Positions 39,101-49,494 of a stretch of 64,000 bases of DNA are shown piece after piece. The translations under genes were made by a program, and so were the position numbers. The stretch comes from Phallusia mammillata (taxonomy: Eukaryota; Chordata; Ascidiacea; Phlebobranchia; Ascidiidae), in NCBI GenBank assembly GCA_003260075.1, contig QLIY01000341.1, positions 1,216-65,215 on the forward strand, given 5' to 3'. The notes under the pieces were generated by a model. It was not told the DNA's origin and did no database searches. It saw only the letters and a list, made by a program, of their open reading frames with translations. The first letter of the stretch is position 1, and each line of letters begins with the position of its first letter.

Positions 39101-39165
39101 GACATTGACCTACCTGAACCTGCTACATAGAAAAGCAGCAACAATATCCAAATATGTTGTTTCAT
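27144..39165 (-). CDS. Novel membrane protein: ShKT-like ectodomain, TM helix, giant PEDK-repeat tail
   Basis: About 20 exons on the minus strand, nearly all with matching phases: 39114-39165, 38789-38920, 37554-37716, 36670-36859, 36178-36254 (or its duplicate 35987-36063), 35829-35931, 35410-35482, 34806-34859, 34623-34719, 34094-34232, 33266-33418, 32526-32655, 31942-32037, 31782-31883, 31486-31707, 30935-31119, 30659-30863, 30048-30297, 29689-29824 and 27144-29423. Order of parts: signal peptide (MKQHIWILLLLFYVAG); six-cysteine ShKT-like module ending MCRKTCQKC; Pro/Asn linker with runs of Asn; transmembrane helix (VILIVIFLLALFIGATVLYF) then CCKKKRKER; a tail of over 650 residues with Pro-rich, acidic and helical segments; PED/PEDK repeats; and a basic end (KGFKLPKLFGKKK). 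The exon 7 to 8 join is out of frame with the sites I chose. The last exon is damaged by an assembly gap and duplications. Function unknown; a surface receptor or adhesion protein is inference. Confidence 0.75.
27170..28220 (-). repeat. Pro-Glu-Asp-Lys coding repeat array
   Basis: Degenerate repeats of 12-15 base units (on + 'tctggtttgtcctctggttc') read on the minus strand as PEDK, PEDE and EDP units inside the last exon of the 27144-39165 gene. G10 (27372-27381) and G12 (27837-27848) runs break the frame twice, and the array runs into an N gap. The true copy number cannot be read here. Confidence 0.88.
28221..28395. other. Assembly gap (175 N)
   Basis: 175 N inside the PEDK-repeat exon. The sequence right of it (28396-28565) duplicates 29265-29427, so the gap lies at a join between two versions of the locus. 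Confidence 0.98.
28396..28815 (-). repeat. Duplicated pieces of the last exon separated by G runs
   Basis: 28400-28565 repeats 29265-29427, including the splice acceptor side of the exon, and ends in G12 (28566-28577). 28578-28697 then repeats as 28708-28815 after G10 (28698-28707). These are probably allelic copies stitched into the assembly and should not be counted as extra exon sequence. Confidence 0.8.
30353..30414. mobile_element. Short hAT-like element with 8-bp duplication (62 bp)
   Basis: Begins CAGTGGTTCTTAACCC and ends GGTTAAGAACCCCTG, flanked on both sides by atctatac (30345-30352, 30415-30422). It is an internally deleted relative of 3790-4116, in an intron of the ShKT/PEDK gene. 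Confidence 0.88.
32318..33977. repeat. Three direct duplications around G10 runs
   Basis: Three junctions in introns of the ShKT/PEDK gene: 32342-32397 repeats in 32408-32483 across G10 (32398-32407); 32924-32994 repeats in 33005-33075 across G10 (32995-33004); 33516-33740 repeats in 33751-33977 across G10 (33741-33750). Copies differ by a few percent, as alleles would. Confidence 0.85.
35978..36438. repeat. Duplicated exon block with two G runs
   Basis: 35978-36091 and 36168-36281 are near identical and each carries the same 77-base exon of the minus-strand membrane gene. Between them lie G10 (36092-36101), a 55-base copy of 36382-36438, and G11 (36157-36167). The two exon copies differ only at synonymous positions. 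Confidence 0.88.
36967..37347. repeat. Two further local duplications (G11 run and a single N)
   Basis: 36967-37037 repeats at 37049-37121 across G11 (37038-37048). 37177-37247 repeats at 37276-37347 around a single N at 37275. Both lie in an intron of the ShKT/PEDK gene. Confidence 0.85.
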
Positions 39166-40316
39166 TTTCTTATGTCAGTTTTTTTACTCTTAATAACTTA
39201 ATTCGTGAAAGTCATTTCGTTAATTCCGAGCTATGTCTTATAACTGAGAAAACATTATTGAAAATAATATCAATAATATATTTACACAGCTTGTCTCTTT
39301 TCCCTAGTTCTGAGTCAATAATTGTCTAATATCTGAGAAAGTAAAATAAAGACAATTTAAAAGCGGTAATAGGTTACTTTATCACTGCTCATCCCTTAGC
39401 CCTAACACTTTCTGCTTCTTGTAGTTAAAGTACAGATACTTCAAACTAATTTTAATTATCATGCAAATGTGTTTAATAATTAAAATTATACATTTTTAGC
39501 CTTTCCACTATATCTCGTCCTGATATTCGATAGCGCGACCCGATCGAGCAGTTTGTGGTTGTAAACTTGCCCATCCAGACACGTCTCTCTCTCGCCCCAG
39601 GCTGTTAACAACCAGGATGACGTTTTCCCACGTTAAACTCGATGTGAGAAGGCTTGTTGTGGTTTTGCAGCGAATCTGAACTGATGGGAAGTTTGTACGC
39701 AACACAAGCAAAACGGGTTTGCGGAACTAGCTTTGCCTATTTAAGCGTTAATTTAACACTGTTCATTGCACGTAACTGTTTCAGAAATAAGTTTTAGTGT
39801 TTCGTAAATTCCCTTTTTTCGCTGTTGTACGGCACCAAGTTATATCCCTTCTGTTGTTTTTATTTCACCGGACGATGACAATGAAAACTGTCGAAACGTT
39901 GTCATGTTTTTCACTCATATACTGACTTGCAGCTGTTATTGTAACACTTAAACATTTCGTTAAGTTTTTGCCTTGATGCAATGTATCTGTTTTTCTTGTT
40001 TATTTTGCAAGCACACCAGCAGAAACTTTCTTATGACCAACGATAACTTTTATTAAAATAAACAAACAAACAAACAAACAGCAACAAAGCTTACTGCAGT
40101 AGTACGTCGATAACAACCAAACCCAACAACAATAACGTCCATTTAAATATTTAGGGAAATTTTACATTTAAAGTGCACTTGTATTTCAAAACAAACAAAA
40201 ACAATTTATAAATTTAGAACAATTTGATTTGTGTAAATTGCAATGAACATATAATGGTCATCGCTTGAAACTGTGAAACAAAAAATAAAATTCTTTTGAT
40301 TAATAAACAAACTGAA
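39166..40316. other. Intergenic, no firm gene
   Basis: Between the signal-peptide exon of the ShKT/PEDK gene and the 3' end of Artemis. A minus-strand open frame of 67 codons at 39508-39711 has an acceptor-like site upstream but no ATG or partner exon. The stretch 40000-40200 is AT-rich with an 'aaac' tandem. Confidence 0.5.
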
Positions 40317-40623
40317 CTGATTTCACACATGGGTTTCAGGAAATTTAGACAAAACATAAAACATTGTTGCACAGGAACTGATGAAGGACTTGAGTGAGGA
40401 AAAATTAGTCTCCATAATATATCAGGTTTTGAATCTCCGCTTTGGTGGAATGAAAATCTCATCGGGGGGGGGGGATTGATTTCACACATGGGTTTCAGGA
40501 AATTTAGACAAAACAGAAAACATTGTTGCACAGGAACTGATGAAGGACTTGAGTGAGGAACAAATTAGTCTCCAGAATATATCAGGTTTTGAATCTCCGC
40601 TTTGGTGGAATGAAAATCTCATC
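40317..40623. repeat. Duplicated 3' end of Artemis around G11
   Basis: 40475-40623 includes the stop codon and last codons of Artemis; it repeats at 40317-40463 across G11 (40464-40474). The left copy is cut after the codons near the stop and is not a second gene. Confidence 0.85.
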
Positions 40624-42592
40624 ATCAGAGCTTCCTTCATCTAGTGGACAAAATATGTTTTTTCTGGTTGATTGTTTGTTGTTTAACTTTCCAATTGGTT
40701 TGTATTCAATCTGAAACAGGTAACACAGTAGCACACAACTAAATAAAAACTGGTTTTGAAAGGATAAGCAATAGTTTGTAAAATCTATTCTGTAAATATA
40801 AGAGCATCAAGCTAATAAATGATAAGTAAGCTGCAGACAGTGCACACTATTTAGACCTGCAAGGTTTCATCAGTGCAGCTGGTGACAAGATGTAAGTTGT
40901 ATTAGTATAGCCTGTGAATAAATGTTGATATATTTGCTGCAAGTAACAACCATCTGCATTACCTCATCAGCTGAATTAATCTTCTCATGATTTTTTAGTC
41001 CACAAAGGTTCCTCAGTCGTTGTTCAACTGACGAAAAACTTTCACCAACACGAGGAATAACGTTGGCATGAACCGACAAGGGCTGGACATGGCGCACAAA
41101 ATCACAAACCTGAAAAACACAAGAGACTGATTGTGACGAAAAGAGAAATCATCACAAGATCTCACCTCGCTTAGAGATGAATGAAACGAGAAACAAAGCC
41201 TGAAGCTGGTTTCGCTTATTCTGATTTGGACATCTTTGGGAAGGGCTGCATGTGTGAAGTATAATGTGCTGAGTGTTACTGATAAAAACTTCAACTGTTT
41301 ATTTGGGACAATTTCGTCGTTGGTTGCTTCCCATTGACTCCAGTCTTTTTCTTTAACTCTCTAAACAAAAACAGTTCACATAACAATTACAAACAAGGTA
41401 CTGTACCTCTTTTTTGAAACAAGCACAAATTTCTTAAACATGTTACATGAAAATGTCTATATGAATTGGCGATTACATCAAACATTTCAACAAGTAAGGT
41501 ACTGTACCTCTTTTTTGAAACAAGCATAAATTTGTGAATGGGTTGGGTCAGTGGTTAAAACTTCTGCAACATCAGGAAGACATTTATAGTTTCCGGCCCT
41601 TGCACAGTAGATTTTGGTGTTAAAAGTTTCATATAAAGCTTGGTAGAGATATTCGTATCCATACTTTGCACTCAAATTCAGTCGTACTATGTGATTTTTA
41701 CCTGAAAATCATTAAATGTTGATGAGAAATGTATAACTTAACAACCCCAGTAATCAAAAGTCTTACCTTTTGATATCCAATTTTTGACAAGGTTTATTAA
41801 TTTTTGCAGACAAATTTCTCGTTCCGGAATGAAATTCGCATCAGGGATACAAAATGTTGTGTCGACATAAAGATGATGAATCAGCTTTTTACTGGAACCT
41901 TTTGTAAAAGCAATATGGTAAAAAAATCTTGCAAACAACAAAGATGTCCCACCCAACCTGAATGCAAGTGCTTCATTCTTGTAGCTGAACCTTTTGGCAA
42001 TCTGAAATCTCCAGTGTATAAACAAGTCCCATCATTTCCTTCAAATAAAAACCTAGAAATGTATGAAAAAGGTGTGAATTTTAACATTAAGTGATGTTTA
42101 ATAAACACATTAAAAAACCTCTTACATCACAGAACCAGGACAATGGCCAGCTGAAAACAGCGTAATTGTGACTTCATGAATGGTTTTCCCTTCAAATATT
42201 TTAACAATCTACAAACACAGTATTAACGATAACCACTTTAATATAAATAGAATGAACCTGGTTTGATTTAACCTAAATAACCATGTTAATTAAGCACAAT
42301 AGTTGTTTACAAAATGTACCTTTGGTTGTTCAATAGGCAACACACAAATGTGAGGTTTCAAATGTAAATACTTTGGGTCAGAAAGCAGCAATATTTTGGT
42401 CACTTCGGACATGTAAACTTTAACAAGATTGTGGTTTTTCAGTTTGCTTGCAAATTCATGCTTGTCCAGTCCAACCATGTGGTCAGTATGGCAATGTGAG
42501 AGAAAATATGCAGAAGAATCCAAGTTGTTTCCATCAAATCGATCAATTGAGAGGAATTTGTAACTGTGCATTTTCCCACCAAAACAACTCAT
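40582..42592 (-). CDS. DCLRE1C: Artemis nuclease (DNA cross-link repair 1C)
   Basis: Eight exons: 42320-42592, 42126-42208, 41958-42052, 41767-41898, 41508-41701, 41166-41360, 40963-41109 and 40582-40710. They sum to 1,248 bases in frame, giving 415 residues. The metallo-beta-lactamase fold shows motif 2 [12 protein letters not shown], motif 3 GHCPGS and motif 4 YTGDFR. The beta-CASP part shows [13 protein letters not shown] and FSFHSS, and the start [20 protein letters not shown] aligns with vertebrate Artemis. Artemis is a nuclear endonuclease activated by DNA-PKcs that opens hairpins and trims ends in non-homologous end joining. Human Artemis is near 690 residues; this one stops soon after the catalytic domain ([16 protein letters not shown]), so the long disordered regulatory tail is absent. 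An in-frame upstream exon is listed separately. Confidence 0.95.
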
Positions 42593-42691
42593 TTTAACAA
42601 CCTTAGTTGTCACCTACAAGACAAGAACGAATGCATTATCTGTCACGTTGTTAATAATTCACGTATAGTTTTTTGAAACAACCATATTTAC

Positions 42692-42928
42692 CTGTTTTTT
42701 TACTGTTTTGTTTTCCTTGTGCTCCTTGTCCTTTGTAGTAAATAAAACTCCCTGGTGGTAGTTCCCCAGCTTTTGTTTTTGTGTCACATTTCTTTTCAAA
42801 ATCGAAAGAATATTTATGCATGTTTCAAATACGAACAATAACTCAGAGCACTTTGCATGCACATGCAGGTTTTTATACCTAAACAACCTTTGGTCAAATA
42901 ACACAACGCATTTCGTGCCCCGAAACAC
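42692..42928 (-). other. Possible upstream exon in frame with Artemis
   Basis: A 237-base stretch bounded by an acceptor (cttttag/GTG) and a donor (AAACAG/GTAAAT) is open for 79 codons. Its donor joins the Artemis acceptor at 42614 in phase 0, so the frame would continue into the Artemis ATG. It has no ATG of its own and no recognised domain. It may be an N-terminal extension fed by an earlier exon, or an untranslated exon that happens to be open. Confidence 0.4.
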
Positions 42929-43989
42929 CTAAAAGTAGAAAGCTTGTTTATGAAGCAACTACGTCATCGATTCTATTACGTCATGGTGGCAATTGACATT
43001 AAAATTAGAGTTAATTTTGTTTTTCAACCACAGATTTTGTTAAGCTTTATAATTACTTTGTACCATTCCAACACACGTTAAATGGGCTGCGTAAAGAAAT
43101 GCGTACCAGGCCTACATAGGCCGTAGGTAGAAGTTTTTTTGTTAAAGTCTTGTTTGACCATGTACATTAACTTATGAAACCAACCAAAACTTGTAACAAT
43201 AAAGAAAATCTTCCAATAAATTGAAATTCAGACTTTGAAACGAAGGAGATTTTGCAAACTTTAGTATGTGGTAAAAATAGAAAGAACAGGTTTTGACTAG
43301 GGGTTGTTTAGAGGTATGGAATGGAAATAATGTTTTCACAAACAAGCTTTTGTCCTCATTATTGCATCAGAAAGCTTGCGCACGTAAAACCAGCCATCTT
43401 TGAACATCAACATGTTTATCGGCGTAAAGTGATTTTCTCCATACATCATGACGTACTTTCACATGATAAACGTACGTGACATCGAATAAATGAATTGGCG
43501 ATTTCATCAAACGACATAACCTATATAATTGTAAGAAAGTATTTATTTGGTAACTTTATTGAGTCGCATTTGTTAAAGGAAGGTTGTATAAAATGAAACC
43601 GCCGACAGCCCGCCATCTTGCTTTTGCTTTGGCAAGCGGAACGGTTGACGTGTCAGCTCACGTCGAAAAGAAAACAAGTTAAACTTGTTTACTTCGTTGC
43701 GATTGTAAATTTGTGGTTGAAATTTCAAATTTTAAGCAACGACATCAGTTAGACGTCGATTTGTGTTTTCAAGCAAGCAAGTTAAAAGTTTAGAATGATG
43801 ACATTTTGGTTTATTTGTGTTGAATTTGTTGTCAGGAAATAATTTTAAACCTTTTGATTATAACATTTAAGTTACGGCTTTAATCAGGCACTGCAGTTTC
43901 ATTTCATAGAATGAAATCTAGTGCAACTCTTGCGCAATAATTTCAAAATAAAGTATTTAAACCATGAAAAGAATGTGGTATGATGAAAT
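42929..43989. other. Putative bidirectional promoter region
   Basis: About 1 kb between Artemis (leftward) and the operon-like pair (rightward). It contains a YY1-like site near 43610 and no clear coding frame. Confidence 0.5.
43610..43620 (-). promoter_or_regulatory. YY1-like motif CAAGATGGCGG
   Basis: CCGCCATCTTG on the + strand matches the AANATGGCGG core found near start sites of many housekeeping genes in animals. It lies between two divergently transcribed genes. Function is inferred. Confidence 0.45.
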
Positions 43990-44573
43990 ATGGAAACCCG
44001 ACTTGTGTGGTATGTGGTATCCAGTTTCATATTCAGTCGCATTCCTACGATTGTTAAACTATGTGAAAGAGGTTTCGTAATATTTAAGGCATTTAAACTG
44101 AGTTGCAGAGGCAGGTTAAGATGTTTGAGTAAACTGTCATGTACTTATTTGATGAAAAAGATACAAGAGAGATGTTTCAGACAAGAACTTGTTGCGCTTT
44201 TTATTGCAAACATTTTAACAACTGCTGTTGTCATGACCAGAGTCAAGTCAGTGATTGTTGCAACATCTGCAATAAAATTTAAACTCTGTTGTAATGATGT
44301 TTTACCTAAGCTTTTAAAATACTGACCAGTGTTCTCATTTCATCTTTTTGTTTTATCAGGTTAAAAGCAACAATATGTCATAAATTACAAAAACAACTTG
44401 AACCACTGCAAGTCATGAAGCCAGTTTTAATGTTTCTCTTCAGACTGGGTTACAACATCTCTTACACTATTTGTGGAAAACTTTTTACTGGATTCAAGAG
44501 TTTTATTGGATTTGCACTCCTTCCTGTAATATCGTGCCAGTTTATGTTGATGCTGCTTGGCAGGTCTGGATAA
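43990..44573 (+). CDS. Small membrane protein upstream of DPAGT1, unrecognised
   Basis: Two exons, 43990-44246 and 44360-44573, join in phase (GTCAA/G) to give 156 residues from ATG to TAA. Two in-frame TGA codons directly before the ATG fix the start unless an exon lies further left. Hydrophobic segments lie near the N-terminus (LVWYVVSSFIF), mid-protein (ELVALFIANILTTAVVM) and C-terminus (FIGFALLPVISCQFMLMLL), with basic, cysteine-containing stretches between. I do not recognise the family. The stop is only 43 bases before the DPAGT1 ATG, too close for a separate promoter, which suggests an operon. A 38-codon overlapping frame starts at 43963 in another phase. The donor (GTCAGT) is not canonical, so the splice is moderately supported. 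Confidence 0.6.
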
Positions 44574-44616
44574 CAGAAGCTCAGATTTTGCCTACAAACG
44601 ATTTATCGTTATCACT

Positions 44617-47600
44617 ATGCAACCGGAGACAACACTGTTGATCAACGGGGTGGTCGCCTGCGTTGGGTTTCTAATGACAATGAAACTTATCCCGTCATTT
44701 TCTCCACTTTTTATTGCTGCTAATCTTTACGGCCGAGATATGAGCAAAACTTCTGACAAGAAAGTGCCGGAAGCCCTTGGTGTGGTTAGTGGAGCAGTGT
44801 ATCTTGTCTGTATGTTCTTTTTCATCCCGTTTCCATTCATGGATATGACGTCTGATGGAAATGGAAGTCTCAACTTCAACCAAAAGTAATTGTTGATCGA
44901 AAATATGTAACGTTTAATTGTATTTTTGTGAACATGGATTTTTTTCCGTTATTTTATATTATAAAAAGTGGTACCACAAAAATTATAATGTTGTTTTCGG
45001 AGAATGCGCTTAAAATTTGCTTTTTTATCACCAATCTGGTGATGTTTACAAGAATGAGAAATGAGCCAATTGTATGATGTGTTTGTAAAAATACATAGAC
45101 AAAAGAATTATGTTGCCCAATTTAATACAATTTTGTCTTAGATAAACCACATTCTGACTTTGCATGTATTTGTGTTTAAATAAACTTTATTAGCCTCTAA
45201 ACTTGTTTTTTGTTTTTAAAGAGAGTTTATCCAGTTCATTGGAGCACTGCTGTCGATATGTTGCATGGTGTTTCTTGGGTTTGCTGATGATGTTCTTAAC
45301 CTAAAGTGGAGACATAAACTAACTCTTCCCACTGTTGCTTCACTTCCCCTGCTCATGGTGTATTACACAAACATCAGCAACACTTTTATCATCGTTCCGA
45401 AGCCGTTGAGATTCTTTCTGGGTGGTGAACTTGACCTGGGTAAGTTGAAATGTAACAGTCAACCCTGGCACTTTCAACTTTAAAAAACTTGTACTAAACA
45501 AGTGCCTGAAATCTAAAGACATGAATCATAAAACTTAAAACACGAGCCACAGAAGTTCGTTGGTCAAAACAAACTGCTTAGGGGTTGTTTACTGTAGAAA
45601 ATATATTGTATTACTGGTGTACCAATGATGACAACAGCAACAGCGATTGTTTTTGCTCATAAATAAATCAATGTCTATTTGCAATAAATCAGCTATTAGG
45701 CATAATGTATAAACAAGTATTGCTCTTCCAGCAGTTTTTTTATAAATTACCAGCGTTTCAAAGTCCCATACAAGACGCCTTCATCAGGATACTAGCAGAT
45801 TTTCTCTATTTGCAGGAATATTGTACTACGTATACATGGGTATGCTGGCTGTGTTTTGCACGAATGCAATCAACATCTTATCTGGGATCAACGGTTTAGA
45901 AGCTGGGCAGTCTGTAGTGATTTGTGCGTCGATTATTGTCCACAACATTATCGAGTTGTCTGGCCCAGTGTCAACTTACCATTTATTTTCACTCTACTTC
46001 ATGCTGCCTTTTCTTGGAACTTCATTAGGAATTCTGTATTTCAACTGGTAAGTGTGAAAAACTGCTGTAATCAGGCTCAGTTGAATTATAATAGCATCGA
46101 GCCAATACACATAAGCAACATACAGTGCACACTGTTTTGACCTATAAGCAGGGTTGCCATCGACTTGAAACCAAAAATAAGGACAACCGAAAAATAAAAT
46201 TGTTATGCGAAACGAAACAAATGTTATTGAATAAATATTGGCATTTATACGAGCCGTGACATAATATTTGCAATTTATTTTGGAAAGAAACAATCTGTTT
46301 CAGCAACTGGTTGTTCGTAGAAAATACTAAGTGTATCGCACAACAGGTCGGGTCTAGGTTCACTTCTACTTGTAACAGGGATTTGACTAGTAATTGTTGA
46401 AAATAAGACAAAATAAGGACTATAGTCAAAAATAAGGACATTTCTTAGAAATAAAGACAATGAACTTTTCTAAGACATGGCCCTTCAAAATAAGGACAAA
46501 TCTTAGAAATAAGGACGGTATGGCAACCCTGCTTATAAGGTCTCATCAGTGCAGCTAGTGACGCGAGATAGACCACATGAGCTAATGTAGTCCCTTACAA
46601 CTTCAGTTTGTTGGGAGTAACATGCTTATTTCAAAAATATGGCTTAAAACAGTGGTTCCCAACCTGGGGTTTGCGGACCCCCAAGGGGTCTGTGAGATAG
46701 TTTCAGGGGGTCCGTGAAGGCAAACATTTTTTACTACATTAACCAATAGTTAAATATTTGTAAGTTTTCGAACTGTTTTTAAATCCTGTATATGAGTGCA
46801 AACTGTAATCAAATGTTTGGTTTAGGAAAAAATACTTCTTTTGTAATTGCTACCTCCATTGTGACATCACAGCACACATGAACAATAGAATTTATGGTGC
46901 TTTGTTTCAAGCTTTGTACACTAGAAAGGTTATCTCTTTGTTAAATTGACTGCTACAGTACAGAAAATTGGGATATAAGGACTGTGAAGGTTGATTGTGC
47001 CCAATATAGAAAATAGCGTATAATTGGTAAACTTAAATTCTGAAGGACAAAAAAGGACAAATTACCAGTAATATACTTTGGGCTTTTAAAAATACTTCCT
47101 TCTTTTTTTGTCACAAGTAGTCTGCCAAGCTTGTTCTATTTTGTATATCCTATAATTTTACCCTGATTTTCTACCATTTACCAGTGATGTTATTTCTCAG
47201 GTATCCATCCCAGGTGTTTGTGGGCGACACGTTTTGTTATTTTGCTGGGATGACTTTTGCTGTTGTTGGAATCCTGGGACATTTCAGCAAAACCATGATA
47301 TTATTCTTCATTCCACAAGTTTTAAACTTTCTCTATTCTGTGCCGCAACTTTTTCATTTTATTCCGTGTCCAAGACATCGCCTTCCAAAGTAAGTTTAGA
47401 AATAATTCATCTACAACTATGTACTGACAAGCTAGAAATTTTCTACTTATATTTCTCTCCTACTACAGTATTAATTTTGGAACACTATATATGGGCCTGT
47501 TCATAAGTTTAATGATGAAAATAACGGCCCAAATAAACGCAAAAAGCGACATGCTTTATATTTCAAACGTTTCGGCAGATGCTAATTCCTAATTTTGACC

Positions 47601-48187
47601 CACAAAAAGTTTGTCTTGTTTGTAAGTCCTGTACCGAACAGCACTGCAACTATGGGTGTGTTTGTCAGATAATGTAGTTTGTAATGCTATACAAATACTT
47701 TTTGCCAAATCTTGACAGGCTAGCAAAGTAAAAATGCTTCTGTAATTAAAGTGTAACTTTTTTACCAAATAAATTAGAAAAAAAATACTAAATTAACGGA
47801 ATATACCAAGTAGAATATTTGTTAGATTTTGCCTTATTTCTGTGATGATTTATCAGCAAATTTATTGTGTAAATTTTCAGGTTCAATGCCAAGACTGGAT
47901 TAGTTGGGATGAGCAAAGCGACCTTCAAGTCATCCGATATGAGGTTTCCCGGTCCTCTCATCCTACGTATAGCAGAGCTAGCGAGAGTTGTCGACGTGAA
48001 GCGGGGTTTGGGTGAAGACGGAGATGTGGTCGAATGCAACAATCTTACACTCAACAATTTCTTGCTGAAAACATTCGGTCCAATGCACGAAAGATCGTTA
48101 ACCATCCTCCTGCTGGCAATCCAGGTCCTCTGCTCTTGCGCAGCTTTTTATATCCGCTATTGTGTGAGCGTGATGTTTTATGACTGA
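44617..48187 (+). CDS. DPAGT1: UDP-GlcNAc--dolichyl-phosphate GlcNAc-1-phosphotransferase
   Basis: Five exons, 44617-44885, 45222-45439, 45816-46047, 47201-47389 and 47881-48187, total 1,215 bases in frame and give 404 residues; human DPAGT1 has 408. The enzyme transfers GlcNAc-1-phosphate to dolichyl phosphate in the ER membrane, the first step of N-glycan precursor synthesis and the target of tunicamycin. Diagnostic stretches: [33 protein letters not shown] (metal-binding acidic residues), [38 protein letters not shown] and [11 protein letters not shown]. The C-terminus [18 protein letters not shown] matches the last transmembrane helix. The ATG was chosen because [13 protein letters not shown] aligns with the first membrane helix. 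The gene probably shares a transcript with 43990-44573. Intron 3 holds a 383-bp transposon. Confidence 0.97.
46149..46531. mobile_element. Inverted-repeat element with CAGGGTTGCCAT ends (383 bp)
   Basis: Starts CAGGGTTGCCATCGAC and ends GGTATGGCAACCCTG, with 8-base flanks cctataag and cttataag (one mismatch), so hAT-like. The interior repeats 'aaataaggac'. The sequence around it (about 46090-46148 and 46532-46570) resembles 40830-40890, so it sits inside an older repeat within DPAGT1 intron 3. Confidence 0.8.
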
Positions 48188-49494
48188 ATTTTGTGAAGAT
48201 TGTACCAATGAACAAACTGTTGCTGCCAGGCATAATGTATCAACAAATTTTTGGCTCTTCCAGCAGTTTTTTATTATTATATGCCGACGTTTTGATGTCC
48301 TATACGAGACACCTTCATCAGGGTAATGACATAAATTGCAAACACATGTTATTATAAAGCGAAAAGGGCGGCGAACCAGATTATTTATCCATGTTTTAAA
48401 ACCTTGTACTGTTGTGACTATATTTAGATTCTGGTGACATGGCTGTTACCTATTGATTTTTCACTCCCTGAAGCCGCTCAACGTGTTTTCCTGCAATAAA
48501 GGCGAATAATAGTGAATGCAGAGTTTATTAAATACGTTCACTCTTAATTTAGTTTCAAAACAGAAGCAATTTCATAATACATGCGCCCGTCGCCCAAAAT
48601 CAGAAATTCCAAAACGTTTTGTTCCCTTGAATCATTTTTGATTCAACATACACTTTGGAGATTTTTTTATCCATGACCAGTTTCCAAATAAAACATCGTT
48701 TAAAGTGATGTATGCGAGATTAAAATCATTCGCTGAGGCTGAAAAACGGAGCTAAAAAACGTTGGCACAATTAAACTGATGAACTAAACGAATAATCCTG
48801 CCAAACAAAACAGGCCATATGTTGTTGCTTTCTACTTCTTTCATAAGCTGATTGGTGGACGCCAGTCCCCGATTGGAAAGCTATGTTTTAAACTGGCGTA
48901 GTCGATTATTTTAAATTCAACAAAGAACTACTAAAATTGGTTTTGCGTTTGGGCTTTTATATCAGTTCAGTTTTCAACGAAGATTTTGCGCTTACGAAGC
49001 TTAATAAGTTCTTTTACAGAAATATAATTAAATCTTCAGAAAAATATGCAGCACAGCTGACACTCCCAGCTTCACAATCGTTAACATTTGTGTCGAAATT
49101 CAACTTTTTGGTCCTATTCAAGAGCATTTAGGGTTTATAACACCATATTCAGGTGGTTGTTTGGCGAAATATGTTAGAAATACAAATATTAAAACAAAAT
49201 ATTCATGTTCGCCTGACTGCGTTTTATTGGCGGATTCCGACTCGCATAATGCGGGGCTAATTTTTTCGCTGTTTAAATAAGCCGCTAATATGTTTCTAAG
49301 ATTATTTGAAAGTTAAATATTCTCTTCCATTTCCACAGAAACATATAAAGTTTGTGTTTTCTATCTGGCTTTCCAACTAAACTTAAAAATGCGAAAATTC
49401 AAAATGTAAACCTTGTTATTTTATCCCAAAACTGCGGAGAAAAACAACTTTGGTCACGGTTGGGCGGTTTATCACGTGACGGTTTACGCGATAA

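Noticed and set aside
39508-39711. Minus-strand 67-codon frame between the ShKT gene and Artemis
   Set aside because: No ATG, no recognisable family and no partner exon that keeps phase; could be a last exon, but unsupported.
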